64,000 nucleotides of DNA, from positions 372,001-436,000 of the forward strand of contig NZ_JAKKCJ010000002.1 of assembly GCF_021726515.1 (NCBI RefSeq), given 5' to 3'. Made by a program: the position numbers and the translations under genes. The notes below the pieces were generated by a model that saw only the letters and a list, made by a program, of their open reading frames with translations, did not search any database and was not told where the DNA came from. Below, one piece after another: positions 59,812-64,000 of the stretch. This DNA is from Vibrio sp. CK2-1. GTDB lineage: Bacteria > Pseudomonadota > Gammaproteobacteria > Enterobacterales > Vibrionaceae. How positions within the stretch are numbered: the first letter of the stretch is position 1; each line of letters opens with the position of its first letter.

Positions 59812-60420
59812 TTAACTTAAAAACTGAGGAGAATCAGACAGTTCAGCAAACAGTTTTTTCAGAGCTTTACCGCGATGTGATAGTTGCTTTTTACGTACTG
59901 GTTCTAGCTCGGCAGATGAGCATTGATCTTCAGGAACCCAGAATACCGGATCATAACCAAAACCATTTTCGCCTTGAGCTTTTTCTAAGATCTTACCTTC
60001 CCATTGGCCGTGACAGACTAATGGGGTTGGATCGTTTTCGTGGCGCATTAATACGAGAACACAGTGAAAGCGTGCGCTGCGTTGTTCACTAGGTACGCCC
60101 TTCATTTCTTCTAGCAGTTTATCTAGGTTGCGTTGATCGGTCGCCCCTTCACCTGAATAGCGGGCAGAGTAGATTCCCGGAGCGCCTTGCAGTGCATCAA
60201 CTTCTAAACCGGAATCATCCGCAATTGCCGGTAAGCCCGTTTCTTTTGCGGCATGGCGAGCTTTGATAATGGCATTTTCGATAAAGGTGGTGCCGGTTTC
60301 TGCCACTTCTGAAACCTTATATTGGCTTTGCGCTTCAACCTCAAAACCAAATTCAGAAAGTAGGTCAGCCATTTCTTTGACTTTGCCTTGGTTGCCAGTG
60401 GCGAGAACGAGCTTTTTCAT
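59812..60420 (-). CDS. rdgB: RdgB, dITP/XTP pyrophosphatase
   Basis: 202 residues, Ham1 family. The N-terminal [26 protein letters not shown] and C-terminal [12 protein letters not shown] are all conserved. It hydrolyses non-canonical purine triphosphates. AGGA precedes the ATG. It is between the DUF4426 gene and hemW in a six-gene run reaching proC. Confidence 0.97.
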   Translation of the reverse strand: MKKLVLATGNQGKVKEMADLLSEFGFEVEAQSQYKVSEVAETGTTFIENAIIKARHAAKETGLPAIADDSGLEVDALQGAPGIYSARYSGEGATDQRNLDKLLEEMKGVPSEQRSARFHCVLVLMRHENDPTPLVCHGQWEGKILEKAQGENGFGYDPVFWVPEDQCSSAELEPVRKKQLSHRGKALKKLFAELSDSPQFLS

Positions 60421-60437
60421 TGGGGATCCTGTGTTAT

Positions 60438-60887
60438 TTATTCTTCAACATAAAACTTTTGCGTGAAGCTGATTGGGCCGCTGCCCGTGTTACCAGCATC
60501 AACATTAATATTGAAGGTGAGTTGTTCTTCATTGGTGATAGGAAATTCTGCTAAGTAATAAATCGCTTCGCCTTCTTTCACTTGTTTGAAGTTAAGTTGT
60601 TTCGTTTGGCCTATTAGGTTCTTACTACTACCTGTGACTTTTGCATCCACCGCAGGTTTGCCGAGCTTACTAGTGTCTAACACACTGATATTTAAAATTG
60701 CCGAATAGCCATTACGCTTTAATTTATATAGAGTGGCCACTTCTGGGGTAAGCATGGCGGAATTGAAAGCAGAGTAGTGCACTTCGCTATTTTTAATGGT
60801 TTTGAATTGCCCAGCAAAGCTCGGTATAGAGACCAAGGTAATCAAAGAAACCAAAGCAGGTAGGGCGATAGCGATCCATTTTTTCAT
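60438..60887 (-). CDS. DUF4426 exported protein
   Basis: 149 residues with a signal peptide ([20 protein letters not shown], cleavage after SFA). The mature part is a beta-rich DUF4426 domain ([27 protein letters not shown]) found in Vibrio and relatives at this locus. Function unknown; periplasmic location is inferred. Confidence 0.85.
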   Translation of the reverse strand: MKKWIAIALPALVSLITLVSIPSFAGQFKTIKNSEVHYSAFNSAMLTPEVATLYKLKRNGYSAILNISVLDTSKLGKPAVDAKVTGSSKNLIGQTKQLNFKQVKEGEAIYYLAEFPITNEEQLTFNINVDAGNTGSGPISFTQKFYVEE

Positions 60888-60912
60888 GAGACTTCCTTAT
60901 CAATGTAGATTA

Positions 60913-61203
60913 TCAAAGTAGATTTTGTATCGACTCGGGAATAACGCTTGGGGTAGTGATTCGAATGGTTTTATGTCTGCCTAATTCGCCTTTTTCGATA
61001 CTCACTGAGCCTTTTGATACCTTACAAAGTTTGGCTAGGTATTTAGTTAAATAGGCGTTAGCTTTGCCATCGACTGGCGGAGCGGTAATGGCGATTTTTA
61101 TTTCATCCCCATGCAAGCCGACGATGTTATCTCGGCTTGCTTTGGGTTGAATGTAAACTCGCAGTAGTAAGTCTTCTCCTGCGAGTTGTACTGGGATGGC
61201 CAT
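60913..61203 (-). CDS. yggU: YggU, DUF167 protein
   Basis: 96 residues. The DUF167 pattern is [20 protein letters not shown] followed by [16 protein letters not shown]. The E. coli homologue has a solved structure but no settled role. It starts 3 nt after yggT ends. Confidence 0.93.
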   Translation of the reverse strand: MAIPVQLAGEDLLLRVYIQPKASRDNIVGLHGDEIKIAITAPPVDGKANAYLTKYLAKLCKVSKGSVSIEKGELGRHKTIRITTPSVIPESIQNLL

Positions 61204-61206
61204 CGA

Positions 61207-61761
61207 TTAAAGCTGATACCAAATCGGACCAACTACATCGCCCATCAAGTAGTTGGCAAATTGTAGAATTAAGAATAGAACCAGTAGGCTAAGATCGAAA
61301 CCGCCCATTGGAGGAAGAATTCGACGAATTGGCGCCAGCATAGGTTCGGTTAATTGCACCATCACATATTCAACTGGGCTGTTGCCTTGGCTTACCCAGC
61401 TTAGAATAGCGCGGATCAGTAATACCCAGAATAGTAATCCACCAGCTGCTTTAACCAGTGAAAGCGCGCCAAACATTAAAAAGCTTGGGCTCAGCACTAG
61501 GCTGCCATTTGAGATTAAAATTAAGCAGACAAATTTCAGTACGCTAAGTACATAAGCAAAGATAATGGTGGCTAAATCTATGTTACCTACTGATGGAATC
61601 ACGCGGCGCAAAGGGCCAACAATAGGTTGGGTGGCTTTAACCACAAATTGAGAAAATGGGTTATAGAAGTCTGCGCGAGCCATTTGTAACCAAACACGCA
61701 AGATGACGACCATAATGTAGAGGTCGAATACGGTAGAAACTAGAAAAGTCATTGAGTTCAT
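61207..61761 (-). CDS. yggT: YggT-family membrane protein
   Basis: 184 residues, two YggT repeats (about 1-80 and 95-180), each with two helices and an amphipathic segment (NPFSQFVVKATQPIVGPLRR; MLAPIRRILPPMGGFDLS). Members are linked to osmotic tolerance and, in plants and cyanobacteria, to thylakoid/division functions. It follows proC by 35 nt. Confidence 0.92.
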   Translation of the reverse strand: MNSMTFLVSTVFDLYIMVVILRVWLQMARADFYNPFSQFVVKATQPIVGPLRRVIPSVGNIDLATIIFAYVLSVLKFVCLILISNGSLVLSPSFLMFGALSLVKAAGGLLFWVLLIRAILSWVSQGNSPVEYVMVQLTEPMLAPIRRILPPMGGFDLSLLVLFLILQFANYLMGDVVGPIWYQL

Positions 61762-61796
61762 TACTGCAAACCTTGTTATTAATATTTAAATCGAAA

Positions 61797-62615
61797 TTAA
61801 ATTAGTTTTTCCATTTCTTCAGCACGGTTAACCGCGGCTTGCATCGCTTTAGATACGATGTCAGAAAGGTTATGTTGGTTAAACGTTTTTAGCGCTTCAG
61901 CGGTGGTGCCGCCTTTTGATGTTACTTGTTCACGAAGAGTTGATAAGTCGAGCTCAGGGTTTGCTACGACCATTTCCGCCGCGCCTAGGGCTGCTTGTTG
62001 AATCAGTATGCGAGCGGTATCTTTATTGAAACCTTGCGCCATGGCTTCTTGTTGCATCGCTTCCATAAATAGGAAGAAGTAAGCAGGTGCACTGCCAGCC
62101 GCAGCAATAATATTATTGATGCCAGATTCTTCATCTACCCAACAGATCTCACCAACCGCTGACATGAGATCACCGGCAAAGTCTTTATCATCTTCAGAGA
62201 CATTATCGGTGGCAAACAAACCGCTCATGCCTTTGCCTACGAGTGATGGTGTATTGGGCATCACGCGTACTAGTTGCACGGTTTGACCAAGCATTTCGTT
62301 AAGGCGTTTTGCAGAAATACCTGCGGCAATCGAGATGATTAGTTTGTTGCTTAGATCTATGGATTGAAAATCAGCGCATACATCCGCCATCATTTGTGGC
62401 TTAACCGATAAAATCACCACTTCAGCTTGTTCAACGGCTGCAACATTATCGGTTGTTGTGTGGATCCCGTAGCAATCAGCAAGATGTTTGAGTTTATCTT
62501 CATCACGGCCTGTTGCGGTAATATTCCCTGCTTTATAGCCACTTGAAAGCATGCCTGCAAAAATGGAACGCGCCATATTGCCAGAGCCGATAAAACTGAT
62601 TTTACGTTGTTCCAT
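61797..62615 (-). CDS. proC: ProC, pyrroline-5-carboxylate reductase
   Basis: 272 residues. Nucleotide-binding start FIGSGNMARSIFAGM and the signature VTSKGGTTAEALKTF are intact. It makes the last step of proline synthesis. It lies 86 nt after yggS on the same strand, a near-universal linkage. Confidence 0.97.
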   Translation of the reverse strand: MEQRKISFIGSGNMARSIFAGMLSSGYKAGNITATGRDEDKLKHLADCYGIHTTTDNVAAVEQAEVVILSVKPQMMADVCADFQSIDLSNKLIISIAAGISAKRLNEMLGQTVQLVRVMPNTPSLVGKGMSGLFATDNVSEDDKDFAGDLMSAVGEICWVDEESGINNIIAAAGSAPAYFFLFMEAMQQEAMAQGFNKDTARILIQQAALGAAEMVVANPELDLSTLREQVTSKGGTTAEALKTFNQHNLSDIVSKAMQAAVNRAEEMEKLI

Positions 62616-62701
62616 ATCTGTATCGTCCTAGTATTTTATCTTTATGCGAGTATATCGTTGGTTCGCTTATGACGCTTGTCATTTACAGTAAAAGTTAGCG
62701 C

Positions 62702-63418
62702 TTAATTGGAATAATCCCTTGCTCCAAAAATAGCGGTACCAATACGAACCATAGTGCTGCCCGCTTCAATTGCTGCTTGCATATCACCACTCATGCCCAT
62801 CGAAAGGGTATCGATTTGTGGGTAGTGTGATTGTAACGCTTGCTTTAATTCTTTTAGTTGCTGAAATGCTGCCAATTGTGAAGCGTGATCAGAGACATTT
62901 TCCGGAATTGACATCAACCCTCTTAATGTGAGGTTAGGTAAGTCATTTATCAACTGAGCTAAGGCAAAAACTTGTTCACGATCTGTTCCTGATTTCGAGC
63001 TTTCGCCACTGGTGTTTACTTGAATCAGAATTTGCAGTGGTTTGCCGTCAGGACGTTGATCATTGAGTCGTTGGGCAATTTTTTCACGGTCAACCGAATG
63101 TACCCAATCAAAATTTTCTGCGATCAGTCGAGTTTTATTAGATTGAATCGGTCCAATGAAGTGCCATTCAAGTGCGCTCTGGGTATAGTGTTGAGAGAAA
63201 TATTGTATTTTTTCAACGCCTTCTTGGACGTAATTTTCACCAAAGCATGTTTGTCCCGCTTCGATGGCTAACTCTAATGCCTCAATCGGTTTAGTTTTAC
63301 TTACTGCTAGCAGCTGTACTGAGTTAGAATGGCGGCCATATTGTTGCTCAGCGGTACGAATCTGCTGGTTAATTTGTTCAATGTTTTGTTGAATACTATT
63401 TTTATCAGAACACATCAT
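62702..63418 (-). CDS. yggS: YggS/PLPBP, PLP homeostasis protein
   Basis: 238 residues if ATG 63418 is used; an adjacent ATG at 63415 is equally possible, and a longer frame running into pilT is rejected. The PLP-binding Lys is in LLAVSKTKP (about residue 41), followed by CFGENYVQEG and the C-terminal SMGMSGDMQAAIEAGSTMVR. It buffers free pyridoxal phosphate. It is divergent from pilT with only 25 nt between starts. Confidence 0.94.
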   Translation of the reverse strand: MMCSDKNSIQQNIEQINQQIRTAEQQYGRHSNSVQLLAVSKTKPIEALELAIEAGQTCFGENYVQEGVEKIQYFSQHYTQSALEWHFIGPIQSNKTRLIAENFDWVHSVDREKIAQRLNDQRPDGKPLQILIQVNTSGESSKSGTDREQVFALAQLINDLPNLTLRGLMSIPENVSDHASQLAAFQQLKELKQALQSHYPQIDTLSMGMSGDMQAAIEAGSTMVRIGTAIFGARDYSN

Positions 63419-63443
63419 AGTTTTTCTTCGATAAGGAATATAA

Positions 63444-64000
63444 ATGGATATTGCTGAGTTATTGGAATTTAGTGTAAAGCATAATGCATCAGATCTACAT
63501 CTTTCTGCAGGCGTTCCTCCAATCTTACGTATTGATGGCGACATCAGACAGTTAGAAATGCCAGCTTTCACGCATTCAGATGTTCATGCATTAGTTTTCG
63601 ATATTATGAACGATGCTCAGCGTAGCGAATTTGAAGAAAAACTAGAAATCGATTTTTCATTTGAATTACCTAATATTGGCCGTTTTCGTGTCAATGCTTT
63701 CAATCAATCTCGTGGTTGCGCGGCAGTATTTCGTACTATCCCTGTTCATATCCCTTCATTTGAAGATATCTCAGCTCCTGAGATTTTCGAAAAAATTGCT
63801 AACTATGAAAAAGGCTTAGTGCTAGTAACCGGCCCAACCGGTTCAGGTAAATCGACGACCTTAGCGGCAATGGTCGATTACATTAACCGTAATCATAAAA
63901 AGCACATTCTAACCATTGAAGATCCTATCGAATTTACTCACAGCAATAAAAAATGCTTGGTCAACCAACGTGAAGTGCACCGTGATACTCATAGTTTTGA
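63444..64000 (+). CDS. pilT: PilT twitching motility ATPase, 3' end cut by window
   Basis: About 185 N-terminal residues are visible before the window ends; the frame is open to 64000. AAGGAA precedes ATG 63444. It has the PAS-like N-terminal domain (about 1-100) and Walker A GPTGSGKST (130-138) followed by ILTIEDPIEFTH. It powers type IV pilus retraction. The yggS-pilT divergent pair is common in gammaproteobacteria. PilU would be expected downstream. Confidence 0.96.
   Translation, partial: MDIAELLEFSVKHNASDLHLSAGVPPILRIDGDIRQLEMPAFTHSDVHALVFDIMNDAQRSEFEEKLEIDFSFELPNIGRFRVNAFNQSRGCAAVFRTIPVHIPSFEDISAPEIFEKIANYEKGLVLVTGPTGSGKSTTLAAMVDYINRNHKKHILTIEDPIEFTHSNKKCLVNQREVHRDTHSF

Overview
The window reads as a contiguous chromosomal segment of a marine gammaproteobacterium of the Vibrionaceae, most likely a Vibrio. 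The evidence is protein similarity to Vibrio and E. coli orthologues, moderate-to-low GC, the conserved yhdP-nit-tldD, yrbG/kds-lpt-rpoN, mla-murA, pyrBI-argF-rraB, valS-holC-pepA-lptFG and mltC-yggX-mutY / rdgB-yggTU-proC-yggS-pilT blocks, and a chitin-active LPMO. Almost everything is core genome. I see no prophage, integrase, transposase or CRISPR array.

Layout. 1-8.1 kb: 3' part of yhdP (AsmA-like), a nitrilase-family amidase, tldD, yjgA/darP and pmbA/tldE; TldD and PmbA form one protease. 8.4-16.8 kb, minus strand: mgtE, then (read right to left) kdsD-kdsC-lptC-lptA-lptB-rpoN-hpf-ptsN-rapZ-npr. This is one tightly packed or overlapping locus joining Kdo synthesis and LPS transport to sigma-54 and the nitrogen PTS. 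16.9-23.7 kb: yrbG diverges from mlaFEDCB-ibaG-murA, followed by plsC. Phospholipid trafficking and peptidoglycan precursor genes therefore share a locus. 23.8-30 kb is more accessory: corA, a MarR-emrAB efflux operon with twin perfect palindromic operators, and a diguanylate cyclase overlapping a gene for a small exported sulfite-oxidase-fold-like protein.

30-35.9 kb: ridA, pyrI, pyrB with a previously unlisted leader peptide and attenuator, argF with ArgR-box-like sites, rraB, a GH2-like beta-sandwich protein lacking a catalytic barrel, a GNAT acetyltransferase and a tandem DUF2061 protein. 36-43.5 kb: valS, holC, pepA diverging from lptF-lptG. 43.6-49.5 kb: an RDD protein, tRNA-Leu, a GabD-type aldehyde dehydrogenase and two parallel tRNA arrays (Phe/Thr/Asn). 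The arrays have matching promoters and terminators and flank a secreted chitin-binding LPMO gene. 49.5-64 kb: mltC, yggX, mutY, trmB, a 1385-residue single-chain formate-dehydrogenase-like fusion, glsA, hemW, rdgB, a DUF4426 gene, yggU, yggT, proC, yggS and the 5' part of pilT.

Non-coding structure. A dispersed repeat family (AGCGWAGCGC plus CGAGMAACGAG cores) sits mainly between convergent gene ends, and one copy appears to have extended the holC reading frame. One MITE-like palindrome lies at 8.2 kb. Rho-independent terminators close most operons. No wholly new system is certain. The best candidates for further work are the formate dehydrogenase fusion, the GGDEF/exported-protein pair, the twin tRNA arrays around the LPMO, the repeat family and the GH2-like orphan.
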